A stretch of DNA of 64,000 nucleotides from contig NC_065539.1 in assembly GCF_932294415.1 (NCBI RefSeq), positions 53,959,501 to 54,023,500 on the forward strand, written 5' to 3'. Each line of letters starts with the position of its first letter. Position 1 is the stretch's first letter. Below the pieces are notes generated by a model. That model saw only the letters and a list, made by a program, of their open reading frames with translations, did no database searches and was not told the origin of the DNA. The translations under genes and the position numbers were made by a program. This DNA comes from Quercus robur (Eukaryota > Streptophyta > Magnoliopsida > Fagales > Fagaceae). Below are positions 1-11,744 of this stretch, in pieces.

Positions 1-83
1 GCCATATTCTACAAGCTACGAGTCTTTATTTGCAGTTTTCCTTTAAAAAAAAAAAAAAAAAGCTAAAAGGATGATCTTAATGT
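1..83 (-). other. 3' flank of the aldo-keto reductase pseudogene
   Basis: This is the far side of the outer retrotransposon insertion, so it continues the sequence just downstream of the reductase stop codon (23967-23969). Read on the minus strand it contains AATAAA near position 28, a plausible old polyadenylation signal, and an A/T homopolymer at 45-61. The last five bases (aatgt) pair with aatat at 23933-23937 as the target-site duplication of the outer element, with one mismatch. Confidence 0.55.
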
Positions 84-688
84 TGATAGTTCCTTGGATA
101 TCAGTAGGTTGATAAGTCCCGAGCGCTGATGATCTTTGGGCTAGATCCTGAAAACAAGAACACTGAATCAGAGGAGACCGGTGGGGACCGGCCAAAAGTC
201 CTCCGATGGTGAAGTTAGTGAACTTGGAATTCTCTGTGAGAAGGGAGTGATTTCTTGAATAAAAATGTCTGAATGCCTTACCTTCTCATCGAAGAATCCT
301 TATATAGCATGTGTGGAACGGTTATCTATTTAATAACCGTTCCTAATGTTGAGGAGTCCAAAGAATTTGGAGGTAACTTCCATAACCACCATGGAAGTTA
401 CCTCAGTGGGACTTGCATTCCATGGAGAATTTGGCACTTAGTAGTTCAATCCAATGAACTCGTCCATCCTTCATTAAGGACAGACGAGACTATCAAGGAC
501 GAGTCGTCCTTGTCCAAATGACTAAGGATGGACAAGCTTCCCATGGGACCTCGTTTGTCTAAAGACGGACGAGTTCAACCTAGAAGCTTGGGATGATCAC
601 CTTGTTTGCCTGATTTGCCTTTGCTGGTCTTTTATTAGACGAGCCATATGGACGAGTTCAGGAGTTGGTGTTTTTTGTGACACCATCA
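84..688 (-). repeat. LTR of outer element (3' LTR in coding direction)
   Basis: 605 bp, starting TGATAGTTCC and ending GACACCATCA on the plus strand; its partner is 23328-23932 with no length difference. On the minus strand a TATATAAG box lies near 299-306, a plausible LTR promoter. The sequence is unusually rich in GACGAG/CTCGTC words, which recur across the element's antisense gene. Confidence 0.95.
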
Positions 689-699
689 GTTGCCCCCTT
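689..699 (-). other. Polypurine tract of outer element
   Basis: On the minus strand AAGGGGGCAAC directly precedes the 3' LTR (TGATGGTG...), which is where plus-strand DNA synthesis is primed in LTR elements. Confidence 0.7.
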
Positions 700-890
700 G
701 TCCATGTGGGTCGTCCAACGAATTGGGTGACCTGCTGGCACGTCCTTGGATGTGCATAACTGGTTAATGAACCAATGCGCCATGTGTCACCTTTTTATTG
801 GCAATGAGTCTCGTCGATTCATTTTTTCGAGGCGAGTGCCACGTGTCATCTCCTAACCAGTTGTGTCGTTTTATATGCCTAGGTCAATTT

Positions 891-904
891 CCTATAAATA
901 GGGG
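891..904 (+). promoter_or_regulatory. TATA box for the antisense gene of the outer element
   Basis: CCTATAAATAGGGG is a near-ideal plant TATA box on the plus strand, about 150 bp before the ATG at 1048. It lies in the internal region, outside the LTR, and faces away from gag-pol. This suggests that the extra gene had its own promoter. That is inference; no transcript data are available. Confidence 0.6.
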
Positions 905-1047
905 AATTCCTTCGTTGCCCTCTACGTTTCTGAGATTTTCCTTCTTTGACATTCCTCATCTAGAGCCTCGTCTAGGAATTTCCTTGCGTCCATAGCCTTC
1001 CTTCTTCTCTCGTCTTTTAGGTTTCTCTTTGATTTTTTTCAAAAAAA

Positions 1048-2640
1048 ATGTCGTCTAGCGACAGTCTAGAGAAAGCCATAGACGAGTACCAATACGAAAG
1101 TAGTACAAGTTCTAGTGGCTCTAGTAGTAGTGATGGGGGGAACTCCACGGACGAGGAATATGTTTCTGGCGTCCCTGGATTTCCCTTGGAGGCTATTCAA
1201 CAAGAGCTTACAAAGGCCTCGAGGTCCCAGGCAGGCACCTCGTCCAAAGTCCCTCCGTCCATCCCTTTGGACGAGGAGGAGGTAACCGTGTACAGTTGTG
1301 CAATAGATATCCCTTCCAAAACAGACGAGCAAAGACTAAAAAATTTAAGGACATGGTATCAGATCCCAGACGAGCTTAACCCTAGGTTGCTCGTCCGTGG
1401 AGAATGGTGATGTGATCCTCATTTTGGGATAGGTGTCTATGAAGCTTATCTTCTAGGGGGTTTGAGATTTCCTTTAAATGCTTTTACTAGGGAATTATTA
1501 GTTAGGCTAGGTTTAGGAGTATGTCAATTCTATCCAAATGCATGGAGATTAGTCATCTCTATGCAAGTTTTATAGAGGGAGGTGTTCGGGGGGTACCGTC
1601 CTCTTACGGTGGATGAGTTCCTCTGCTGCTATAAACCTTCAGAAATCCACCAATCCCTTGGCTTTTACTAGTTCACTGCCAGGGGCAAAGATTGTAGAAT
1701 GATTAGGTCCCTACCCTCGTCTGACAAAAAATGGAAGACGGAGTTTTTCTTCGTCTCCGGCTCCTGGGCTGGGAATCCTTCAGACGTTGGCCGGGACACA
1801 TTTGGCCATTGTACTGGGGACCTAGGGAACCTTCATCCTGAGGGTAAGTCCCTTTTTTTATTTATTTTATTTATTATTTTTTATATTCTAACTTGTTCCT
1901 TTACAGCTATTGGACGACCTTCTCTTAGCAAGTTTCACCGTGATCGTGTCCACAGAGCTCGTCTACACGCAGATAAGAATTTTCATTTTTTAGTGACGCT
2001 TAGACGACTGGCTAAGTGGGGGTTAGGCCCTAATCCTTCTGAAGAGGCACTTGCACACAAGATTACAGTAAGGAGAAGTAAGTTTTAAACTTAGAACATC
2101 CTTTACACACCTTTTCTTTTTGTTTTAGTTCTAAAAACTTCTCTTTTTCTCCCTTTTTTTTTAAGGAATGGCAACGATGAAAGGAAACAAAGGAAAAGAG
2201 GTTGCAGGTGAGGGGGATCGTCCTGAGGCTGGGGATGCTCGTCCTGAGATTCCATCCCAGACTCGTCCGTCTGCTGGGGACAAGAGGAAGTCCCTACCAA
2301 AAAATTTGGATTTGGGAAGTCTCCTCAGCCGTCGTGATAAGAGGGTTAAGCATGCGTTGTCCAAGGTGACCAAGCCCAATCTTCCTCAGTCCAATCCTAC
2401 CGTCCAAACAATTGATGTGGATGTGTCTCCACCTGTTGAGATTACCTCGTCCAAGACCCCTCCTAGGACGATTACATCTGTCTTGTCTCAGCCTCCTTCA
2501 AAGGTATCCTCGAACATTATTGAGAATGAGGATTTGGCTTGGGAACACTTCGGGGAAGCTGTGAAGGACGAAGACATAAATGCCTGTTATGATATGTCCC
2601 TAAAAGATTTTGAACATTAAGGTGTTCATGATCTTTCTAA
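1048..2640 (+). pseudogene. Antisense extra gene of outer element, 5' part (Transposase_28-like), fossil
   Basis: The open region begins at an ATG in an A-rich context. Its product starts with a Ser/Asp/Glu-rich stretch. Around 1340-1580 it encodes a segment with a GLRFPL motif followed by a PNAWR motif, resembling the 'putative gypsy-type transposon' domain (Transposase_28, PF04195) from memory. Later parts are Pro/Ser-rich. Intron-like borders are visible (GTAAGT near 1854 and TTTACAG near 1906; GTAACT at 2642). Antisense extra ORFs between pol and the 3' LTR are known in Tat elements; their function is unknown. The region is broken, and its 3' portion lies at 16487-17032 beyond the nested element. 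Confidence 0.65.
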
Positions 2641-2672
2641 GGTAACTTTACTCTCATCTCGTCTTTACTATT

Positions 2673-3930
2673 TGTGAGAGTGCCCTTTTCGTGACACTCA
2701 GGCCCAAGGATCCCGGGCCTAAATGAAAAGGAGGATTTAGTGGACCGGGCCTTGACTCACCGCAGCTAACGAGCTGTTTAAGAATCAAGTGAAATGCAAA
2801 GAATACTCCTGACAATATAAAGAAAATGACAAACAAGGATATCGAAGAGTGCCAAAAATTAACAAGGTAAATTCAGAAGGAAAGAAACAGGATTAGCAAA
2901 GCAATAAAAATTAGTGCTGTGGGGATCCTGGGAAATATGAAACAATGTTTCATTAATACATTATCTGTTTGATTACAGAAAGCTCACTAGGACGTAATAC
3001 AAGGTTCAATCAAGCTCAAAAATTGCAGTCTTGAATGACTATTTCAGCCTTCAAAACTTGCAAAGTTTGATTCTCGTTGAATCCGAGTATGTGCAATAGT
3101 GGCTTTTACAGGATACCGGGAAGCAATATTTTTTTTTCCCTTTATATTTTCTCTTCACTCTTGATTTTTCTGATAGTTTTTCTAGAGAATTTATTCTTTC
3201 TTATCTTTCTCACTTTTTCGCTGCTTCCTTCTTCACAACCCATCCTCTCCTTTTATAATGGAGTTTTCTGGGCTTCCCGGGGAACCATTGGTTCCCCTTT
3301 TTTTCTCTTTTGCAAACAGAGTATGTCTTGTCCCCATCGTCTCGGTAAGTCCCTTTTCCGTTTCTTCTCATTCTTTCCTTCTCTCAGTTCTGATTCTTTT
3401 GAAAGCTTCTGGTTGGCCATCTTCTTTGGGACGTGCTGAGGTATGCCCTTCTCGGCATCCCTATTTCTGGCGTCTTCCACTTTTCCTTTTCTTTCCTATT
3501 TGGGCGGAATCCTGTTCTGCCATTTTTGAAAGTCGTTTGTTATCATTCTTCTTCCCTGTCTTGGTTCCCCGAGGCCTTTTCTGTCTGTGCCATGAGAGGT
3601 CACTCGCGTTTTGCTTTTATTTCTTGTTTTCTTCTTCTATCTTCTTTCTATCGATCTATCCCATTCTTCCTTTTTCTTTGTGCCTGAAGGGATCCGTGCT
3701 TATTGATGGTTCCTGAGGATCCTTACTTCTTATACTTTGCCCTGGTCCTCTTTTTTTTTGGATGCTTCTTTTTTCTGGGCTTCAGGATCCTCTGGGCCTT
3801 TCTTTTATTCCCTCATGGGTCTCCCGTATCTATTTCTTTGGGCTCAGCTTGAATTTTCCTTTTGGGCTGGACTTGTTCTTTTTTTGGGCTTATTTCACTA
3901 TGACCCTTTTTTTTTTTTTAGACCTCAACA
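2673..3930 (-). repeat. LTR of inner element (3' LTR in coding direction)
   Basis: Matches 15226-16486 with about 30 substitutions and a few small length differences in T-tracts. A minus-strand TTATAAAAGG box lies near 3250-3260. The outer end shares recognisable sequence with the solo LTR at 24831, so the two belong to related families. Confidence 0.95.
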
Positions 3931-3943
3931 TTTAGCCCCCCGA
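3931..3943 (-). other. Polypurine tract of inner element
   Basis: Minus-strand GGGGGGCTAAA directly abuts the LTR start TGTTGAGG. Confidence 0.65.
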
Positions 3944-4458
3944 GCTCGTGGGTTGCCTGAAGCCCACGCGTGAGTGATTTAGGTTTCCTAAGATTTTCGT
4001 GGGATCCCCTTTTTCTCAACTTCTACTGGGTTCCCTTCCCTTTTTACTTGGGATCCTGGCCCTTTTCTGCTGCTTTTGGTCACCTCCTTTTTGTGTGTCG
4101 CACTCCCTTATAATTATTACTTTTTGCAGCTTCCTCTTTACACGGGACGTGGCAGTTGAGTATTTAAGGTAAAACTCCTCTACCCACTTTTCTCATTTCC
4201 CGTTACTTCTCATTAATAACCGCTGATTAATCCCTTCTTCAAATTAAATTTCTTTTTGCAACTAGCGCGTCTTTCCATGAACTGTTTTCCCCAACTGCTA
4301 TTTGTGCCTTTATTGTAGCCGTTTCATCTTATCACTTTGCTTCTCTGAGTCTTTCACTCTTTGAGTTTCTCTTTCTTCTTCTCTTCTTCTCTGTTACTCT
4401 GGTCTTCCTCCTTTTCGCACTTTCAATCTCCTTTCTTCTCATAGTACGTGTTGTTCCG

Positions 4459-7400
4459 ATGGCTTCTTCTTCTTCTCGAAAGAGGAGAGAGCGTACTCCC
4501 AGTCCTTCTGAGGGTGAAGGTTCTTCTGGTTCTGTTCTGAGTGATTCTCACGAGGTTACCGAAGGTCCGGCCTTCCCTTTACGAGATCCTTGGTATTCTC
4601 CCAGTTTATTTTTCCCTCATATATCTCATGGTGAGGCTCCTCCATCCCCTCATGTTTGGATGTTTTCTGGCCAAGCAGGTTTCGCTGGTTCCGCCCAGGT
4701 TCTTGACCCTAGAAAGATTTTCGATCTCCAGATTAGACAAGGAATCCGAGAGGCGGTTCCTATTTTCTTTGATTTTGTTCCGGGAAAGATTTAGGGTTGG
4801 CCTATATGGGTAGACAAGGAACTGTCTGATGCTGAGTTTGTGGGTCGCTTGGAGCGCGTCGGTATCCTAAAGGCAGTGGCTATTTCCAGAAACCTTGAGG
4901 GCTTCAGAGACGCCAAAGGGCTCAGGCATCTGGTACATCGTTGGTGCCTTTCCCTTCATACTTTTTTCTTTTCTGCTGGTGAATTGACGATCACCTTGGA
5001 AGATGTGGTTAATAACTTCCTCCTCCCGATGTTTGGTGAAGAGAGCCCCTTTGATATTAACCTTTCTGGTGAGGATCTCGTGGTAGAGGATAAATTGTTT
5101 GGTCATTTTGGTGGTCGCGCTGCCTCTTCTAGTGGTAAGCCGGCTAGGATGGGGAGATGGGTGATGACCCTTTCTCGTGAGAAGGATAAGGAAGTGAGGT
5201 GGGCCGGTTTTCTAGCTTTTTGGCTTAGTAAGTTTTTGTTTAGTGAGTTCCCTGGGTACGGAGTTAAGTCTTCGTTTTTTCCGTTGGCAATCAAGTTGGC
5301 TCGAGGCACCCAGTATCCTTTGGCCCCTCTGTTTTTGGGTCATGTTTACTCTCAATTGGACCAGCTTCATGGAGATGAGACTGAGGGTGATTCTTGTTAT
5401 GTGATCACTTCATCTCTTCACTGTGCCATTCTTCAGATTTTCATGTGGGACCATTCTGTAGCTACTTTGGCCAAGTGTAGGAATTTGAAATTGGTGAAGG
5501 ACAAGTTCCAAGGATCCCCCGACATAGTGAAGGGTCTTTGTGGCAATTCTACCGATGCCTTTCCCATCATTTTTCGTTGGATTAGCTTGAAAGGTGGTGG
5601 CCTTAATCTTGTGGAGTTATTTGATCAAGCAGGGAGCTTACATTGGAGATCCCCTCGTGAGTTTGGTCCTGGCTTCGCGTGTGATTCTGTGTTGTCTTCT
5701 TTTTTATCTTCTACAGGTAATACCTTTGACTTGCGCCGTGGTGATGAGGGCAGTCTTGCCTGCATTAGCCCCTCCTGGCTTCCTGTGCCTTCTTCAAGTG
5801 GCGCAAAATATACTTATTATTCAGCACACCGGGTGCTCCGAAAATTTGGTTTTGACTAAGACATTCCTCCAGTCTTTAAGGACGTGGTGCCATCCCTTCC
5901 TTCCTTGGATCCTTTCCTGAGGCTACAGGCCTTTTCTTATTGGTCACGGAGGAGCCCCCAATTTGCAGTGCCTAACTCCCAGAGAGGAGTCTTTGCTTCT
6001 AGCGGCTATACCAGTTATTGGAGAAGAGTACAAAAGTCTTTTGTTGACTATGTTGGCTCTGGTACAGTTCGGGAAGCCCCGAATCCTAGCATTGTTTCTG
6101 CTCCGACATCCAATAGACGTTTATCCCTTCCTACTGCTGGGATTGTTTCTGCTGCTGCAAGCAGCAAGACTGGGTTCGTAGAGTGGCATGCCTCCAGGGG
6201 AGGTTGGGTGGCTTATGGACAGGACTTTCCTGAGACTTGGCTGGGTGATAGTCTCATCATTGGCGCTTCTTATGGAGTGCCCATCAAGAAAGGTGCAATG
6301 GAGACAATAAGTGCTGCCACTGCTCCGAGTAAAGGTAAGGACGTCAGGCCGAAGAAAATGAAAGCTGTTGATGTTGGCGAAAGTACAGGGGGTGTGGAGA
6401 TAGGTTCTGAGGTGAAAAGAAAAAAAACTGGGAAATCTCAAGCACAATTGGCATCTCAGGAAGGCAAGGATGTCAAGGAACCTTTGGTTTCAAGGACCCG
6501 GAAGAAGACCAAGGTAGAGTCTTCTTTTTCCCAGGTTCCTGTGACTGCTTCAGTTCATGGTTCTTTAGGATCCTCTGGTTTGGTATCCCAGCCTCCTTTA
6601 GGACCCTCTGGGCGTACTCGTAGTAAGCAAAAGACTTCTAGAGAATCTGTAGAGAGAGAGAGAAGGGTAAGACTTCTTTCCTTCTTCTCTCTTTTTTTTT
6701 TACCTGTTCACCTTGTTGCACTTATTTCTATTTTGCTGACGAGTGGTGATTTCCCTTGCAGTCCAAGCGCAAGTCTGATCACAAGAAGGGTAAAAGCCAA
6801 TCTTCTGGTGACAATGTGGTATGTGTGTGCCCCCTTTTTTTTTTTTCTCCCTTTTGTTCTGACATTGTGTTGTTAGCATTTCCCGTTGTTTTTTTTTTTA
6901 CTTGGCGCTGCCTTTTCCTCTTCTTCTTCCTTTAGGTGGAGGTATCCCCTCCTATGACTGGCAAGGCTCTGGGATAGGAAGCTATCACAGCTCTTTCTGT
7001 TGTTTTTCCTGCTGTGGGGGAGGAGTCCCCTACTGATGGTTCAGCTGAGGAAACCGGGCAACCGATGCAAGATTCCCAGGATTCTCAGGATCCCAAAGTC
7101 TCTAGGATCCCTTCATCTCAAAGTCCACATCTTGAACGTACTCCTAGTCCTATCAGGACTGTGTTTCCTCAATCCTTGTTAGATAAAGGCGCTTTGGGAG
7201 ACATTCCTTTATCCAAACAAACAGGTAAGCCTTGTTTCCTTGAAATAGCGTTATATCTTTATTTTCTTTTCCAGTTTTTTTTGAGTTCCTCCTTTTCTTT
7301 CTCCCTTTTAGGTCAAACCAGTGAGAAATCCGCTCCCAGTGTTGCCTCTTCTTTAGAATCAGAAAGCTCAGAAGGTGAGTGCGAGCTGCTCCCATTGTGT

Positions 7401-8400
7401 TTCCTTTTCTTTTCTTTCCTTCCCTTCGCCCTTCTCTTTCCTTTTCTTTTATGGCGAAGCCCCCTGCATCTATTCCTTCCTTTAGCCATTTTGCCGTTGG
7501 TCCTTCACCTTTTCTTCAACTTGCCTTATGTTCTTTCCTAGAATTCTCGGGGAAGTTAGGGGATCAGGAAGAAGAGGCTCTGCCCCAAGAAGCCGGAATT
7601 GGTTTGTCCTTCTTTTTCCTTTTTTCCTTTTTTTTTTTTTAAGAATAAATCTGTTCTTCCTTTTCTTTTCTTTTTTGAATATTGATACAGGCTTTGCAGG
7701 TTCTGAGCCTGTTATCCCTGAAGGAATTGTGAGACCTGTTCAAGTTGCTGACCTTCATCCAGAGCGAAAGGCTGCAAGTCCCCCTGTCTCTGTAAGTGGT
7801 GACACAATGATGGGGGATGCCTCGAAAGTGGCTGCCTCAGATCTTGATACAGGGCTTTCCTCCTTCCTGGCTCGCTTTGATCTCTTGGAATTTAACAGTC
7901 TTCCTGCCAGCCACTTCCATGTTTTTGGGTCTTCTTATGGCAGCTTCCTGCGCTTCTCTGTTCCTGTGGAAGGCCTGCCGTTGCTATAGAGTCTGCTCAA
8001 GAGTCACGGGGATTTCACCAGTGGCTTTAGGGGAGGCATCTTTCTAGGCAATATTTTGATGGAGTTGCTGTGTGCCGTGCTGGTTTCCCTGAGGAATTCC
8101 TCTGTAGATTCTTTGTCTGAAGAAAAGCTTCTGGAGTGGAGAGGGGTGGTGCAAGACCTTCTGGAGGCCAAGTTCAATTTGTCTTTTCTGCTGGATCACT
8201 TGCGTCTGCTGGCTCATATGCTGTTTCAGAGGCAATCATTCAAGAGTATAGACACTGAGATAGCTGCTGCTGAGGAAGCTTTGGCTCATGCTCACAAGGT
8301 TTTACAAGACTTGAAGGTCAAGCGGCAGAGGATCCTTTCTACTTTGACTGTGCCTGTTATTTCTCCGGATGCCTCCCTGTTGGCCGACCTCATTCCTTAG
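4459..8400 (+). pseudogene. Antisense extra gene of inner element (plant mobile domain-like), fossil
   Basis: It starts at ATG 4459 with a Ser/Arg-rich N-terminus (MASSSSRKRRERTPSP). At 4840-5859 an open stretch encodes about 340 residues resembling the plant mobile domain (PMD, PF10536), with motifs HRWCLSLHTFFF and GELTITLEDVVNNF. Lys/Ser-rich segments follow (5884-6670), then short coding stretches separated by T-rich intervals with intron-like borders (for example GTAAGA near 6666, GTAAGC near 7225, CAG near 7690). A helical C-terminal part ends at TAG 8398-8400. A TATA-like TATTTAAG sits near 4160. The orientation opposes gag-pol, as known for Tat-lineage extra ORFs. The region is broken; its role is unknown. 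Confidence 0.65.
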
Positions 8401-9205
8401 CTTATTTTAGATTTACATAAACAATTTGGGGTTGTATAATTTTTTTTTGAACATTGCTCTACTCTTTGCTTTCTCTTTTTTTTTGTGTTTCAAAACTGCT
8501 TCTCATTTCTTAGTATGTGAATCTGCCTTTTTCTTTGATATATTGCCTTTTCTTTCCTATGACTCTTTTCTTTCCTGAGTCCTGGACCATGGTTTCCACA
8601 GGCTTCACTGTAAGTTCTGGTCCAGGTACCCGGCAATCTATTATGCAAGTACTGAACTGGGTACGCTGGTATCCTTTCCTATGTATATTTTTTTTTTTTT
8701 TGAGATACGGTCCCAGTTCATGAACTTTGACAGGTTACCCTTTTGCCAAGTGCTAGGCTAGGTATCCTAGATACTTTGCTTTTATTTTGTGATCCTAGAC
8801 CTATGCACTTGGAACTGTTTGTGGGATATCTGAAATTATTTGTGAGGTGGATCCTGGGCCATATGTAAAAGGGCATTACATACTCTTTTTTTTTTTTACT
8901 CAGGTATCCTTCCTTAAATCTATCCAAATTTGGTCTCTGCAGTATTTAAAGAAAGATTTAAATGTTGAAGAAACAGGAACTTCACTAAAACATGGTCATT
9001 TTTAAGGAACAAAGAAAAAATCATTTGGTGCAGTTTTGACCACAAAGTGTCAATCTATCACATGTTTCTGAACAAAATTATCTTAGACCAGAATTCATGA
9101 TAAAGGCTGAAAAATAAAAAAGATAAAAAAAAAAAAAAAAAAAAAAGAACTTAGCAGATAGTGAAGCTGGTAAAAGGACCCTGAGGTACCGGGATCCCCT
9201 TGTCC
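8401..9205. other. Non-coding stretch between antisense gene and integrase of inner element
   Basis: This is T-rich spacer where the plus-strand antisense gene and the minus-strand pol converge. It ends in a run of A at about 9127-9146. No conserved coding or RNA feature was recognised. Confidence 0.5.
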
Positions 9206-10585
9206 TTATGCATAGAATTGCTTCAGCCATTTCCCGTTTATGGGTTCTGTTAGGACTGTCCCATCTTCTTTGGCAAGGTAATAATACCCACTCTCATGAG
9301 CTGCATTGATGATGTAGGGTCCTTCCCATTTTGGGGTGAACTTGGAAGGCCCTGGCAGGTTCCTCCTCACGTGCTCTGCCATCCTTAGTACTAATTGCCC
9401 TTCAGTGAACACTCTTAGGCGTACTGTTTGTGCATATGCTCTGGTCATTCTTTGTTGGTATCTCTGGCTCCTTTTCTTGGCCAGCTCTCTTTCTTCTTCT
9501 ACCCCTTCCAGATCTGCTAACCTCTTTTCATTGTTTGCGTCCTCACTTTCTCCTTGATTTTCCTCCAGAATTACCCTTGGTGTAGGAATGACTAACTCCA
9601 CGGGGCTGATGGCTTCTGTTCCATAGACCAGGGAGAATGGGGAAAATCTTGTGGCTGTCTTTACAGAGCTTTTACATGCCCAAAGCACATCTGCCAGATG
9701 GTCACTCCATTTCCTTCCATACTCATGCTTCATTTTCTTAAGGATCTTCAACATTACCCTATTAGTAGCTTCAGCTTGGCCGTTTCCTTGTGGGTAATAT
9801 GTGGTAGATCTTCTATGCTTGATGTGGTATGCTTCAGTTAATCCCTTCATATCTTTGTTTATGAATGGGGTTCCATTGTTACTGATCAATCTTCTGGGGA
9901 TCCCGAACCTTGTAATGATGTGGTCTTGAATGAAATTTACCACAGCTGCTCCAGTAGCTTTTTTCAAGGGGATGGCCTCTACCCATTTTGTAAAGTACTC
10001 CGTGGCTGCCAGGATCCATATATAACCGTTGGATGGAGGGTTTATAGGCCCTATGAGATCGAGCTCCCAAGTATGAAAAGGTCATGGCGTCGTCATATCC
10101 TGTAGGACATTTGGATGAGTGTGAATTGCATCTCCCAGGACTTGGCAAGCATGACATGTTTTGACCAGCTCCTCAGAGTCCCTTTTCATCGTTGGCCAGT
10201 AATATCCCAACAACAGTAACTGCTTATACAGCCTTCTTTTCCCTGGGTGACTTCCACAATCTCCAGAGTGTACCTCTCTGACTACTTCTCTAGCTTCCTT
10301 TGGTCCCAGGCACCTGAGGGGATCCCCATGGTATCCCTTTTTGAATAAAATGTCATTATGCAGGAAATACCTGCACACTAACTTTTTGAGTTTGTGGGCC
10401 AGTTTCCTGTCGGTTGGCAAGATCCCCTGAGCCAGGTATCCTATGAAAGGAACTCGCCAATCTTCTGCAATAAACACCGCGTAGCTTTCTTCTTTATCAA
10501 TTGCCAAACGACATTCCTGGCATTTCCCCTGTATGATTGCTGCTTCCTTGTCCATATCTGGCCAGTAATACCCCATGCGTTGCAT
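9206..10585 (-). pseudogene. Inner element integrase region, fossil
   Basis: The segment encodes the HHCC zinc-binding part (HSGDCGSHPGKRR, CHACQVLGD), the integrase core (with IRLISNNGTPF-like and HRRSTTYYPQGNGQAEATNR motifs) and a C-terminal domain with the WEGPYII motif typical of Ty3/gypsy. It lies at the 3' end of pol, as expected. It is broken within the region. Confidence 0.85.
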
Positions 10586-10589
10586 CCTT

Positions 10590-11744
10590 CTATATAGACT
10601 GACCTTTTCTGCAACTCCACATACTTGGGCGTAATTCTTCTAGTTTCGACTTTCCTTCCTTCTCGGTGATACATCTGGACAGTATCCCTCCTGGCAGCCT
10701 TCTATACAATTCTCCTTCTATCTGAGTGTAATCCATTAGTTCTTTGATGTTCCCTCTAGGACCTACCTCTTTCATCTTTTCTTTGACTTCGTCCCTCCAG
10801 TCCCACTGTTTGGACTCTCCGGGGTACATCCCTTGGAGGATCCTTACAATAGAATGTTCCTGCCTTCCTATTTTTATCAGCGTATCCCTCCCATTAAATG
10901 GTATTTGGGATCCCAGGGTGGCGAGCGCATCAGCAAACCTATTTTCACTTCTTCGAGTGTATTCTATGCTGAAGGTGTGAAATTTCATCTCCAGCCTTTG
11001 TGCCCAAGTCCTGTAGGCTGCTAAGCTTTGTTCCCGTAATGTAAAGTCACCTTTCACTTGGGAGACTACAAGATTGGAATCTCCCAACACTCTCATATGT
11101 TTCACTCCTATGCTGAGTGCTATATTCAACCCAGTTAAGTATGCCTCATATTCAGCTGCATTATTAGAGCATGAGAAACCAAGCTTGAAAGACAGGGGCA
11201 TGATATCCCCATTTTCACAGCTTAGTACAATTCCTACCCCATTTGAAGTTGCTGTAGCCGACCCGTCAAACCTCATGGTCCATTTCTTCCCTAGGATCTC
11301 CATCACTGCTACCTCACCAGGGATTTCTTCGCTCAGCGGGCCTTCCTCCTTTCCTAGGAATTGAGCTAGCAAATCTGCTATTGCCTGGCTTTTGACAGCC
11401 TTGGGAGTTCTTATACCTATATCATATTGTGAGAGCAACACTAGCCATTGTGCTATCCTTCCTGTGAGAAGGGGCTAGTGCAGGAGCGCTTTTATGGGGT
11501 GGGACTTGGTTACCAAGAGGATTTGGTGAGCTGAGAAGTACCTCTTCAACCTTTGGGATGCATAAATGATCACTAGGCAGGCTTTCTCTATTCTGGGGTA
11601 CCTGGTCTCGATATCCTTGAGTGTTCTACTTACATAATATACAGGCTGCTCATTTCCTTAGTCATCTTCTTGTGCCAGCAAAGCTCCTATTGCCTGAGAG
11701 TTTGATGCTAAGTATAGCAACAGAGGTCGCCCACGTACTGGTAC
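10590..11744 (-). pseudogene. Inner element RNase H plus second (archaeal-type) RNase H, fossil
   Basis: The segment contains a remnant of the RT-linked RNase H and then a second RNase H domain (MRFDGSATATSNGVGIVL, NNAAEYEAY, LGDSNLVVSQV, NRFADALA). A doubled RNase H is a hallmark of the plant Tat lineage and supports that placement over Athila, CRM, Reina or Tekay. It is broken. Confidence 0.8.

Noticed and set aside
3077-3973. Phe/Ser-rich open frames in the inner LTR
   Set aside because: They repeat in both LTR copies and translate T-rich LTR sequence; no protein family.
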